Source: Panax quinquefolius (taxonomy: Eukaryota; Streptophyta; Magnoliopsida; Apiales; Araliaceae). Taken from it: a DNA stretch of 64,000 nt. A model generated the notes under the pieces. It saw only the letters and a program-made list of their open reading frames with translations. It had not been told where the DNA came from and did not search any database. A program made the translations under genes and the position numbers. This document shows positions 21,118 through 32,577 of this stretch, piece by piece. The first letter of the stretch is position 1. Each line of letters opens with the position of its first letter. Location of the stretch: positions 6,008,311-6,072,310 of the forward strand of contig CM035170.1 of the NCBI GenBank assembly GCA_020205615.1, read 5' to 3'.

Positions 21118-23556
21118 TGTGACGCCCCCAGAATAGGTCCAATCCACCCAACTCATTTTGAGTCACCAAATACATGGTACAGAAACTAAATACAAACTTC
21201 ATTAATACAATTGTTGTGCAAAATACGACAACACATATGATGTGAGTTTCAATACAAATATTGTCTTCTAGACAATATCCAAATTCAAATAAAGTCCTCA
21301 TTATAATTATTCATACACTATTTTACAAAATAGTGAAGACTATTAGAACAACTGTTTTGAATTATCACTCCACACCCCGACTAGTCTCCACTATATTCTC
21401 GCCTCCTGAGAAGAAAAATGGAACAAAAAAGAAAATGGTGAGCTCAACTAGCCCAGTAAAGAATATTATGACTAAGATAATGTAGAACAAATTATCCTTA
21501 GTCCTCAACAGGGAAAAATCTGATAGAATAAAATAGACAACAAGTTTTAGATCAACAACTGCAACGGAAACATCAATCCATTAGAAGAGTCAAGTAGAAC
21601 ATGAAATCTACTATATTCTATGATTTAAAAGTCCATCATCAATATTTTATCCCTGTAACATCATTCAATAAATATTTCAATTCAACGAATTATTCATGCA
21701 CTACGGGCCAATGGTATTTTCATTAGTATCACCAGTGGTTATGTTTATCTCAACACATGTCCATCTTTGCACTACAGACCAAAGATATTCATCAGATAAT
21801 CATTCATCTTTGCACTACATGCCAAAGATATTCAGTTCTATCACCATTTAAGACTGAGGATGATGAAAATATTTTAAAGAAAATGAATCAAGTGAGATAA
21901 AAGGACAAAGATTGAGAATTCGTACTTTAGTTTATCTAAGTTCAAAAATACTCTATAATAATCAATTGTGGAGCAAAATTCAAGAATGAAGATCAAAATA
22001 TTGATACAATCAAAGATAGTAACCATAATAGACAACTTGGACAAAGAAAAGAAAATTTAATTTTTCTGTGAATAGTGTCATATTTGTGAATAGTGTCGTA
22101 TATGTGAATAGTGTCGTATACGTGAATAGTAATCTCGACACGAAAAGGTAAAAATTTCACAATAAAATTTATATCAATATTTCGGTATAATGATATTAAA
22201 AGAAATAACATCATTTATAAAAAAAATAGCATCCCTTACCTCAAAAGAATAGTACTTCTGGCTGGAATATTGGATATAATACTGAAGGAAACTTGCACTA
22301 AATAGTAACACTCAAAGTATTTAAATACTCACAAAAATATGCTCGATATTATAGAGAGAGAAACTTATGATTCTGGTGTGATTTTTAATTCTAACTAGGC
22401 ACCCTATTTATAGAAAAATACTTAGAACGCCAAAGCAGAAAATGTAATAAAATGTTATATTTATAAAAAAAATTCCGCACACCTCATTGACCATTTAATC
22501 AGCCCACACAAGTGGGGTACACCTCACAAAAAATGTTTTTTATTAAAAAATATTTAAAATCCCAAAAATCAATTCAGACTCAATATTTCGGAACTTTAAT
22601 AATTCATAATAAATAGCCCTTTTATCATAAAAATATGAATTTTATGTCCATTTCATATGAAATTTAATTCTCTACAACTTTGTAGAAGAAAGTTTTCTAA
22701 ATTAAAATTTAATAATATGGCCAAATCATTATACATACCAACGAACTTGTAGGCTATAATCAAATTTAAGTCAAAAATAGGGCCCACCAAGATATTTAAC
22801 ATGTTTTTTGTAACAAAAATACTCCGGACCCAATTTGCTCTCATCCTCCTCATTTATTCATATATCGTGCATTCATTGTAAAAATATCATCGTTATTATA
22901 TTATTATATTATTACATCATATACTTATAATGTAATATTACAATAATATATTTGAATGAATTATTTTATCGAAGAAGATAAAATATCAACTCTTAATAAT
23001 TGTCTCTTTAAAAATGTCTTCATTAAATAAATATTTTTTTATCATTTTTATCAATAATTAATTATTCACAAATAATATTACAGAATCACAATAATGACAA
23101 CCAGGTTGTTCCCAAGAAAGAAGGGGTTTTTCGATAAGGATTTCTCCTTACTGACGCGCAATTAGGTGACCAAACCCCTTTCTTAGACAGAACTTCCTTA
23201 GACATTACCAATAATGCTATCTAATAATATTATTCAAATAATATGAATTATTGATCTGATAATGAGAAATAATGTGCAATGACCATTATTAAAACAACAA
23301 CAATATAAAATAATGTGCAATACCGTGTGCTACTGTGCAACAACGCGTATTACTTTACTTTAACCATCGGGTATTTCAACAGTGTTAACGGTAACAACTA
23401 CGTCGTTATTTTTAGAAAATTCATTCTTGTTGTTTTATTCATCCGATAATTTTTCGTTACGGGGCCCACAAGTGGTTGCGCCGTCGTATGAATATTCTCC
23501 GACAACAATGAGTATTTTATAACCACTTGCTTATTTAAAATATTTGCGCATTTTAT
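21118..23556 (-). repeat. 3' LTR of the double-LTR, U3 start missing
   Basis: 2,439 bp with a TATA box at 22405-22412, a conserved U3 block near 23150-23210, hairpin repeats near 21770-21830 and the A-type end block. It stops in U3 at 'gcgcatttta', directly against the terminus of the neighbouring LTR. Confidence 0.87.
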
Positions 23557-26030
23557 GTGACGCCCCCAAAATAGGTATACATCACCCATTCTAAGTCGCC
23601 AAATACATGGTACAGAAATAAATAAAACTTCAGTAATACAATTGTCGTGCAGAATACGACAACGCCTATACTGTTAGTTTGAATACAAATATTATCTAAC
23701 AGACAGTATACAAACTCAAAAGGAGTCCTCATTACAATTATTGATACACTATTTTACAAATTAGTGAGGACTACTAAAACAACTATATTGAATCATCACT
23801 CTATACCCCGACTAGTTCCTGCTAAATTCTCTCCTCCTGGGAAGAACAATGGAACAAAAAGGAAAAAGGGTGAGCTCAACTAGCCCAACAAAGAATATTA
23901 TGACTAAGATAATATACAACAAATTATCATTAGTCTTCAACAGGGAAAAATCTGATAAAATATAATAGACAACAAGTTTTAGATCAACAATCGCATGATT
24001 TAAATAAAGAATCCATTAGAAGAGTCAGTAGAGAATGAATTCTACTATCTTCTAAGATTTAAAAGTCCATCATCAATATTTTATCCTGTGACATCAATCA
24101 ATATACATCTTGAATCAAATATTCATCTTTACACTACTGGGCCAAAGATATTCATTTATATCACCAAATGGTCGTGTTCATTTCAACACTTATTCATCTT
24201 TTGCACTTCTGGGCCAAAGATATTCATTAGGTAATCATTCATCTTTTACTATATAGGCCAAAGATATTTCAATAATATCATCATTTAGGACCGAGAATGA
24301 TGAAAAATATCTTAAAAAAATGAATCCAGTGAGATAAAAGAACAAATATTAGGGATTCGTATTATAGTTTATCCAAGTTCAATAATACTCCATAATAACC
24401 AACTGTGAGGCAGAATTCAAAAATAAAGATCAAAACATGGATACAATCAAAGATTGTAACCATAATAGACATCTTGGATAAAAAGGAAAATTTTTATTTT
24501 TCGGTGAATAGTGTTGTATTCGTTAATAATGTCGTATACGTGAATAGTGTCGAATACGTGAATAGTAACCCCGACACAAAAAGTTTCAAATTTGATAAAA
24601 ATTTCAGACCAATATTTCGGCATAATGATATTGAAAGAAATAATATTAACATCCCTTACCTCAAAATAATAATACTTTTGTTCGCAATATCGGATGTAAG
24701 GCCGAAGGAAACTTGCACTGAATAGCAACTCTCAAAGTATCTAAATACTCACAAAAATACTCTCGATAATATAGGGAGAAAGAAAACTTGTTTCTAGTGT
24801 GATTTTCAATTCTAACCTAAAGCGCTATTTTATAGAAAAATCTTTAAAGCATGATGGAGACTAAAATAATAAAATAATATTATTTATTCCTTCACTTCTA
24901 CGCCCACCCATTTTGATCAAACAAGCCAGTCAATTCTAAAATTTTTGGTAGCCCACATGTTTAAAACAAAAGTGGGTCCCACCCAATTTTAATAAAAATT
25001 ATTTTATTTTTCGAAACTTCAGTAATTCATAGAAAATAGCTCGTTTATCAGAAAAATACGAATTTTATGTCCATTCCACACGAAATTCGAATTCTCTACA
25101 ACTTTGTAGCTTTAAGTTTTCCAAATTCCAAACAGAAAATATCCAAAATCCACAAATGGATGATTTTAATACTTCCAATCCGGAATAAAATCTTGATAAA
25201 ATACCTCAAAGATAATTCCTTCATTTATAACCACATAAATAAATCCATCACTTATATCCACATCAAATAAATATTTCCTTATCATATAAATCAATAATTA
25301 ATTATTCACAAATAATATTACGTAATCATAATAATGACAACCAGGCGGTTCCCAAGAAAGATGGGGTTTTCAGATAAGGATTTCTCTCATCTTGGCCGCA
25401 TGATTAGGTGACCAAACCTCTCATTGATGAACTTTCTAGACATTGCCAATAATGTTATCTAATAATATTATTCAAATAATATGAATTATTTATCCGATAA
25501 TGGGAAATCTTGTCAAATGACAATTATTGAAACAACAATAATATAAAATATCAACGTAGCAATTATTGAATTAATAAAATAAAATATTGAATCATAATTA
25601 TCGTAACAATTATTGAGTAGTGCCTTCTTACGTAAGAATCAATAATTCAAAAATCTTTATGCAATACCGGACATCTCTTCTTGTCTGACCAGCGTATTCA
25701 GATATTTTAACCACCAGGTATTCCAACAGTGTTAGCGGTAACAATTACGCCGTTATTTATAAAAACTCAAACTTTGTCATTTTCTTCATCCGACAGTTAT
25801 TCCGTTATTCCACGACAGCCATTTGAGTTTGTGCAATTCCCCGACAACAAGAATATTCCACGACCAAACGAATATTCCCCGACAACAATGAATATTTTAT
25901 AACCACTTACTTATTTTGCAAAATTTGCACATTTCACCCATAACCAAAGTACTATATCAAATTATCACCTTATTATTTTATAATAAATAGAGGAAATTCG
26001 ATTTTATTTATAATAAGTTGGGGTCTTACA
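23557..26030 (-). repeat. 5' LTR of the double-LTR, complete
   Basis: 2,474 bp from tgtaagacccc (26030) to gggggcgtcaca (23557). The conserved U3 block with MSRKFINERFGHLI is near 25395-25445. The TATA region is decayed (gctattttatag near 24827). Hairpin repeats lie at about 24120-24260. Confidence 0.87.
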
Positions 26031-26267
26031 AGATGAACTAGGTTTATCGGTCTCTCGGGTGGTCTCCCATTGCATAATTTTTTCTGCTAAGTCTTCTAAA
26101 AACTCCCAAGCCTTTTCTTCATCATTATTTAGAAAATCCCCTTGACACATTAACTCTAACATTGTTTTAGTCGGATAGTCTAAACATTCGTAAGCAATTT
26201 GACATAGTTTTCATTTCTCAATTCCATGGTGTGGGCATTGGGATAACAAATTTTTAAATCTATCAAA
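26031..26267 (-). pseudogene. Athila-like gag, middle part
   Basis: Read on the minus strand: DRFKNLLSQCPHHGIE, then KLCQIAYECLDYPTKTMLEL and EEKAWEFLEDLAEKIMQWE, the conserved gag region of Athila elements. A TGA replaces one Trp codon after GIEK. It is the upstream continuation of the gag at 20350-21117, displaced by the 21118-26030 insertion. Its own upstream side is cut at the TIR element from 26268. Confidence 0.85.
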
Positions 26268-29200
26268 AGGCTTAAATATGAATTAGTACCCTAAACTATA
26301 AGTCATATTCCACTTCGGAGATCCACCTTTCAATTTTATCAATTAGATGATTAAACTATTAAATTTTTCCAATTACAAAAAATTGAACATGCCACGTCAG
26401 AAATTGCTGACGTGGCAACTTGTATGAAGCTGGTGTGGCAAAAAAAAGAGTTTTTAATCATAATATTGTTTGTTTTGTATTAATTAGGTATGTTGTATAA
26501 TTTGTTGTTTAACCATTTTATGTAAGACCCCGAAATTTTTAAATAAAAAGGAATTTCCTTTATTTATTATTTTGAAATAGTAAGGGTTGATTTGATTAAT
26601 GTGGATAGTTAAGGGTTAAATACGCAAATATTTCAAAATAAGCAAGTGGTTATAAAATATTCATTATCGTCGGGAATATTCGTTTGGTCGTGGAATATTC
26701 AGATCTTTGTCGAGAATATTCGCATTGCGGCAATGCAATGACCATGTGTGGGCCCCATAACTAAAAGCGATTGGATGAAGAAAAAGCGACAAATATAAGT
26801 TGTTTTTAAATAACAGGCGTAGTTATTCACAGATTATCTTGTTGGAATACCCGTTGGTTAAAACACACTAATACGCGTTGTTGAACAAGATAGCACAGTA
26901 TTGCACCAATTATTGATTCTTACATAAGAAGGCACTACTCAATAATGGTTACGATAATTCTTATTCGATATTTTATTGAGTTAATAATTCTTTGCGTTGA
27001 TATTTTATATTCTTTTTGTTTCATAATTGTCATTACACATTATTTTCATTATCGAAGCAATAATTCATATTATCTGAATAATATTATTAGATAACATTAT
27101 TGGCAATGTCTAGAAAGTTACATCTAAGGAGAGGTTTGGTCACCTAATTGCAATGAAGAAATTCTTATTGAAAGCCCCTCTTTTCTGAACCTACGCACGT
27201 TTGTCAATATTGTGATTCTGTAATATTATTTGTGAATAATTAATTATTGATTTATATGATGAGGAAAATATTGATTTTATGTGGATATAGATGGAGAAAA
27301 TTTTAAAATGACAATTGTTGAAAATTAATATTTTATCTTTTTCGATAAAATAATTCGTTTAAATATATTATTTTAATAATATATTAACGGTGATATATTT
27401 TACAATGAATGGGGGATATATGAGTATACGAGGAGGAAGAGTATTTTTGTTGCAATAAATGTTTAAAACATGTTAAACATGTCGGTGGACCCCATTTATT
27501 GGTTGAAATTTGATTATAGCACAAGAAAATCGCCTTGGTTTGTGGATTTCGGTCAATTTCTATTTGGAATTTGGAAAATCTTTCTTCCGCAAAGTTGTAG
27601 AGAATTGAAATTCATATAAAAACTTGCGAGATTCAATTTTCTAATGAAAGGGCTATTTATTATGAATTATTGAAATTAAAGCTCAAAATAATTGATTTTT
27701 GGGAGTTTAAAATATTTTTGTAAGAAAAACGTTTTTTGTTGTAATTGAGTGGCTCACATGTGTTATAAATGATCCAAAATCAGATTTCTAAGGTGGGCTT
27801 GAATATTTTTAAGAAATATTATTATTTTATTAAATTTTTACTTTTGGTGTTACAAGCATTTTCCTATAAATAGGGTGCTTGGGTTAGAATTGAAAATCAC
27901 ACGAAATCGAAGTTTTCTCTCTATATTATCGGCGTATTCTTGTGAGTATTTTGAGTATACTTTGAGTATTGCTAGATTTCAGTCTGAAGTTCCTTTGAAG
28001 ACTATATACGGTATTCTAGCTAAAAGTTGATCTTTCGAGGTAAGGGATGTTATTTTCTTCTCAAATGATATTATTTCTTCAATATCATTATCTTTGAAAT
28101 GTTGATCCGAAGTTTTTATCAAATTTGAAACTTTTTCATGTGCCGGTTACTATTCATGAGTTACTTATTCATGAGTTACTATTCACGAAGTTACTATTCA
28201 TGAGTTCTTATTCACGAATACTATTCATGAAGCGTGAAGATGTTTTTGTGAAATTTCTATCTTTTGGTGTCGGAGTTACTATTCACGTGTCTTGACTATT
28301 ATTCACGTATCTGACACTATTCACGTATCTTGGTATTATTCAATTAGAAAATAAAATTTCTTCTTTTAAGTCTAAAATATCTATTCGGATACTATCTTTG
28401 ATTGTATCCATGTTTTGATCATTCTTGAATTTTACACCACTATGATTATTTTGAGGTATTTTTGGACGTGGATAAAACCAAGTACGAATCCTTAATCCTT
28501 AATCCTTGTCATTTTGTTTCACTGGATTCGTTTCTTTAAAAAAAAATATTTTTCATCATCCTCAGTCTTAAATGATGATATTATGGAATATCTTTGGCAC
28601 ATAGTGCAAAGATGAATGATTTCTTAAGAATATCTTTGGCTGTAGTGCAAAGATGAATGATTTCTGAAGAATATCTTTGGCCCGTAGTAGTGCAAAGATG
28701 AGCAGTGTTTAAATGAACATGACCAATCTGATGAATATCTTTTGGCTGTGAGTGCAAAGATGAATATTTGATTCGGATGTATATTGATTGATGTTACGGG
28801 GATAAAAGATAGACGATGAACTTTTAAATTCATACATAGAAGATAGTAGTTTGCATTCTCTACTTAACTCTTCTAATGAATTATTATTTCATTGCGAATA
28901 TTGATTTAAAATTTGTTGTCTATTATATTCTATTAGATTTTTCCTGTTGAAGACTAACGATAATTTGTTGTATATTATCTTAGTCATAATATTCTTTCTT
29001 GAAAGCTAGTTGAGCTCACCCTTTTCCTTTTTGTTCCATTTTTCTCGGAGGCGAGAATATAATGATGCAGTGGAATTGGGGTATGGAATGAAGGTTTTAG
29101 AAAGGATTGTTTAGTAGTCCTCACCATTTTTGTAAAATAATGTATCAATAAATGTGATGAGGATTTATTTGAGTATAGATATTGTCAGAAGATAATATTT

Positions 29201-29547
29201 GTATTCAAACTCACGGTTTCTTGTTGTAATAATAAAGTTGTAGTTGTTTACGTACCATGTATAACAACTTCGAAATAGGTGATGTATACCTATTTTGGGG
29301 CGTCACATTTTACCCCACACCAAATCAGATTTGTTTATTTTATGATTAAAAAACTCTTTTTTTTTGCCACACCAGTTTCCTAAGGCCCCACACAAGTTGC
29401 CACGTCAGCAATTTCTGACGTGACATGTTCAATTTTTTGCAATTAGAAAAATTTAATAGTTTAATCATCTAATTGACAAAATTGAAAGGTGGATCACCGA
29501 AGTGGAATATGACTTATAGTTTAGGATACTAATTCATATTTAAGCCT
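26268..29547. mobile_element. Non-autonomous DNA transposon with ~195-bp inverted repeats, split by a solo LTR
   Basis: The left arm (26268-26462) begins aggcttaaatatgaattag and includes 'ccacgtcagaaattgctgac'. The right arm (29341-29547) is its inverted copy with few differences. Without the LTR inserted at 26520 the element would be about 490 bp. Arms this long would suit a Mutator-like element, but I see no clear 8-10 bp target duplication, so the superfamily is left open. No coding sequence is present. Confidence 0.75.
26521..29307 (+). repeat. Solo LTR, Tekay subfamily A, 2,787 bp, TSD TTTTA
   Basis: Complete LTR from tgtaagacccc (26521) to ggggcgtcaca (29307), flanked by TTTTA at 26516-26520 and 29308-29312. 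No internal sequence is attached, so it is a product of LTR-LTR recombination. TATA box 27865-27872; conserved U3 block near 27105; minisatellite 28145-28345; four hairpin repeats 28588-28760. Confidence 0.93.
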
Positions 29548-31300
29548 AAAAAGCAATCAATAGTTAGTGTTGTAGAACCAAAATTCATTTTATGTTCCTA
29601 CAAACTTTGATTTTAACTTATTATTTTACAATAATGTTATTCTATAAAAGAGTCATTTATTTACGTGCTTAGTCATACAATATATTTTAACTTTAAAAAC
29701 AAATTTATAATTTTATTTTACTCAAATTTAGACACTAAATAACTAAATATTAAAAATATATAATAATGAATATTAAAAATATATCATGTATTATTAAATA
29801 TATATTATTGATTAAACTTTAATTAACAAATTTATTTCATATAGGAGATGTTTAAATTAACTAATGTTAAAAGTAATTATGACTTATATATTATTGACAA
29901 AAATTTAGTTAATTTTATATTAGTGACTAAAATTTAGTTAATTTTAAAATTAAAAGTCATAATAGTAACTTAGTTAATTTTTAAAGAGTATTACTACACT
30001 TACAAAAAAAATAGCTTACAAAATGAGGTGGTAAAATATAATTATTAGATAATCTATCATATATGGGTGGGTCCAATAATTATAGCCAAGGACTAAACAC
30101 AACCATACACATCATTTGCTAATTTTTTTGTAACCATTCCTAAATTACCATAGTATTATTGATTTTTAAAAGTAAAAGTCATGATAATAACTTATTATTC
30201 TCCAATAATTTTATTCTTAAATAACTATATACAAAGAATATAGGAAAATAGTATGAGAAAATAATAAGTATTATTAAAAAGCATACTATATATACTACAA
30301 AATATATCAATTTTGATATTAAAATAATTTTCTCACTTATATATTTGTTATTAAAATTTAGTTATCTTTTAAAACTAAAAATCATGATGGTAACTTAGTA
30401 TTCTACAATAATTTTATTTCATATAGAAATCTTGAAACACCAAGTTTAGGGTTTTGGTACTCAATTTCGTAACTTAAAAAACTATACATAAATTTGAAGA
30501 TTAAAAATAAAACTAGATATTAAATTTAAAAATTGTAAAATTGACAACAAAATAAATATATTACTAATGCTAAATTGTGATTTTTTTTATAATCATTTGT
30601 TTGAGTAATGTATTGTAGCCATTTTAATAATAATAATAATAATAAGTTGATTTGAATTTCAAAAATATTTATACTTATTACATATAATAAAATAAAATTA
30701 AAAAATAAACTCGTATTTCGCACGGGTCACTTAACTAGCTACCGGTAAAATATGTTAAATATGCATCATCTCTGTCTAATGTTGTCAACTAGATCTGACA
30801 AAATGGGTTAAAACTTAAAACCCAATAAATAGTCCATATACATCTATATTTGGATTTGTCTCCAAAAGTTAGTCTAATTTAGAACTAAATTCTCATTTTG
30901 AGTCTCTTTCTAAATATTTTACTATCTCTTTTATAAAAACAAATTATGTTTTCTCTTTCTAAAGTATTTATTTTTTCTCTAAAATATTTACTTCATCTTC
31001 CAAAAAAAATCTGAATCAGAAAAACCGAACCAAAAGCCCAAAGAATGACTATGAAGTTTGTTACAAGAAACAAGAGGCCCACCTTCCGTATACAAACAAA
31101 AGTATCCGGACACAAATGAATCTAGACCCTTGAAAGAGGGCTAGTGGACTATGTATTTCTTAATGAAACTGGCCCACACAACAGAAACTGCAAAACAAAA
31201 GAGTCCAAACCCAACCTACTACGTCTTAAAGCAATACAACCTCCTTCCCTTCTAAAATATACAAATGGTTGGCAGGACAAAGAAAAAAAGATATATAATA
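29548..31300. other. AT-rich spacer, no gene recognised
   Basis: Very AT-rich, with repeated 'aaatttagttaattttaaa' phrases (29920-29990 and again near 30355-30385) and a short (aat)n run near 30630. 'cgcacgggtcac' near 30718 resembles TE ends, but no boundary could be fixed. Confidence 0.55.
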
Positions 31301-31552
31301 CTCCCACGTTCCAGGATAAAAGTCCTTATTACTATTTTAGATAGTCTCATATTAAATGTCCATTTTCTTTTAATAACCAAATTTTTACATATTTTTCCAT
31401 ATTATGCCCGTAGCATTAAATATCTCATACTTTTCTTATTCTGATTCTCTCTCCATATTTAATGACATTATTATGGGTAATTTTGTTATTTTATTCATCT
31501 TCTTAATATACGTGAAAAGTCCACCAGGACTTTTATCCTGGGACAGAGGGAG
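31301..31552. mobile_element. Stowaway-like MITE, 252 bp
   Basis: The left end is ctcccacgttccaggataaa and the right end is the inverse of ctccctctgtcccaggataa. Both sides are flanked by TA (31299-31300 and 31553-31554). TA duplication and CTCC ends are those of Tc1/Mariner-type MITEs. No coding capacity. Confidence 0.85.
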
Positions 31553-31651
31553 TATGAAACAAGATTAAAGAGTTGTATTAAATTTTTAATAATGCTTTGG
31601 TGCTTAAAAAATATATATTAAAAATAAATGCAAAATGATATATATAATCTA

Positions 31652-31769
31652 TCTAATAAAATATAAATGATTTTGAATTTTCCGCTCACTCAATAAATTA
31701 TTTGGGCCGTTCAAAGTTTGAGATAAATCTCACCGTCCATACAGTGCCGGAAGCACGGGACCCAGCTAG
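31652..31769 (+). mobile_element. Candidate mini-Helitron, about 118 bp
   Basis: It starts TCTAATAAAAT and ends CTAG, inserted between A (31651) and T (31770). A short hairpin (gtgc...gcac, 31744-31756) lies ten bases before the CTAG. These are the structural signs of a Helitron, which leaves no target duplication. It is short, and the evidence is structural only. Confidence 0.5.
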
Positions 31770-31826
31770 TAATAAATATAGTTATAAAAAGTAAATACAA
31801 AATGATGTGTCAAATTGAACTAGTTA

Positions 31827-32090
31827 CTCCATCCGTTCTTAAAAAATTGTCGTTTTAGAAAGAAAAAAAAAATTGTTCCAAAATGTTTTGTTGTTTACAA
31901 CTTTTGAGGAGAATAAATTATTTACTTTTCTATATTACCCATATTTTCTCTTCATTGTATTAATAGTTTTCAACTTCCCATAAAGGGGTAGTGATGAAAT
32001 TTCAAATAAATTTTATTTGATAAATAATATTTTCTTAATTCATGTACAAAAATTTTAAACAACAATTTTTTAGAAACAAAGATAATTATA
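31827..32090 (+). mobile_element. Stowaway-like MITE, family 2, right end decayed
   Basis: Starts after TA with ctccatccgttcttaaaaaa. The right end is a worn inverse of this (ttttttagaaacaaagata). The interior matches the reverse complement of 40020-40216 over most of its length, so two copies of one family flank the MYB region. Confidence 0.75.
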
Positions 32091-32374
32091 TTTTACCGCA
32101 CATGAATTTTGAGCCAATGGTTATAACCAACCACAAACACGTACATCGTTTTATATTTTATTTTTGTAACAATTCTTTAGTCATCAAATCATTACTTGGT
32201 TAGCTAGTATTCAATATAGTATTTTGCTTATATTTAAATTAAATTTTCAAAAAATCATACTATATGTCGAGCAATAAATATCTTGTTTGTACTCAAAATC
32301 ATGCAAGTGATGTGTCAAAATCTTTGTTTTGATGTTAGTCTAACTAATTTGACAGAATCATGACTTGATTAATA

Positions 32375-32575
32375 CTCCATCCGTCCCTAATTATTTGATA
32401 TAATTTTTTTGATACTATACTCTTTCTCTCTTCTTATTCCAACAAAATTCTTCTTATCCCAATAAAAGATTTAATGGTATTATAGACAATTGAGTACTAT
32501 ATTTAATATTTTCTAATTATTATCTTAATTCTTGTGTCCACATCTAAAATGTCAAATAATTAGAGACGAATGGAG
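32375..32575. mobile_element. Stowaway-like MITE, 201 bp
   Basis: Left end ctccatccgtccctaattat; right end the inverse of ctccattcgtctctaattat; TA on both sides (32373-32374 and 32576-32577). No coding capacity. Confidence 0.87.
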
Positions 32576-32577
32576 TA

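Larger units (their letters stand above)
21118..26030 (-). mobile_element. Tekay double LTR with no interior, TSD AGATG
   Basis: Two minus-strand A-type LTRs lie head to tail: 23557-26030 (5' copy, complete) and 21118-23556 (3' copy). The join is the LTR terminus 'gtcaca' directly against a U3 that lacks its first ~93 bp. No primer site, coding sequence or polypurine tract remains. The outer ends are intact (tgtgacgcccc at 21118, gtcttaca at 26030) and flanked by a perfect 5-bp duplication AGATG (21113-21117 and 26031-26035). This shows one original insertion into the Athila-like gag, followed by an interior deletion. Confidence 0.9.

Noticed and set aside
30700..30745. Possible Helitron 3' end ('cgcacgggtcac...aactag')
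   Set aside because: Ends CTAGC rather than CTAGT and no matching 5' end was found.
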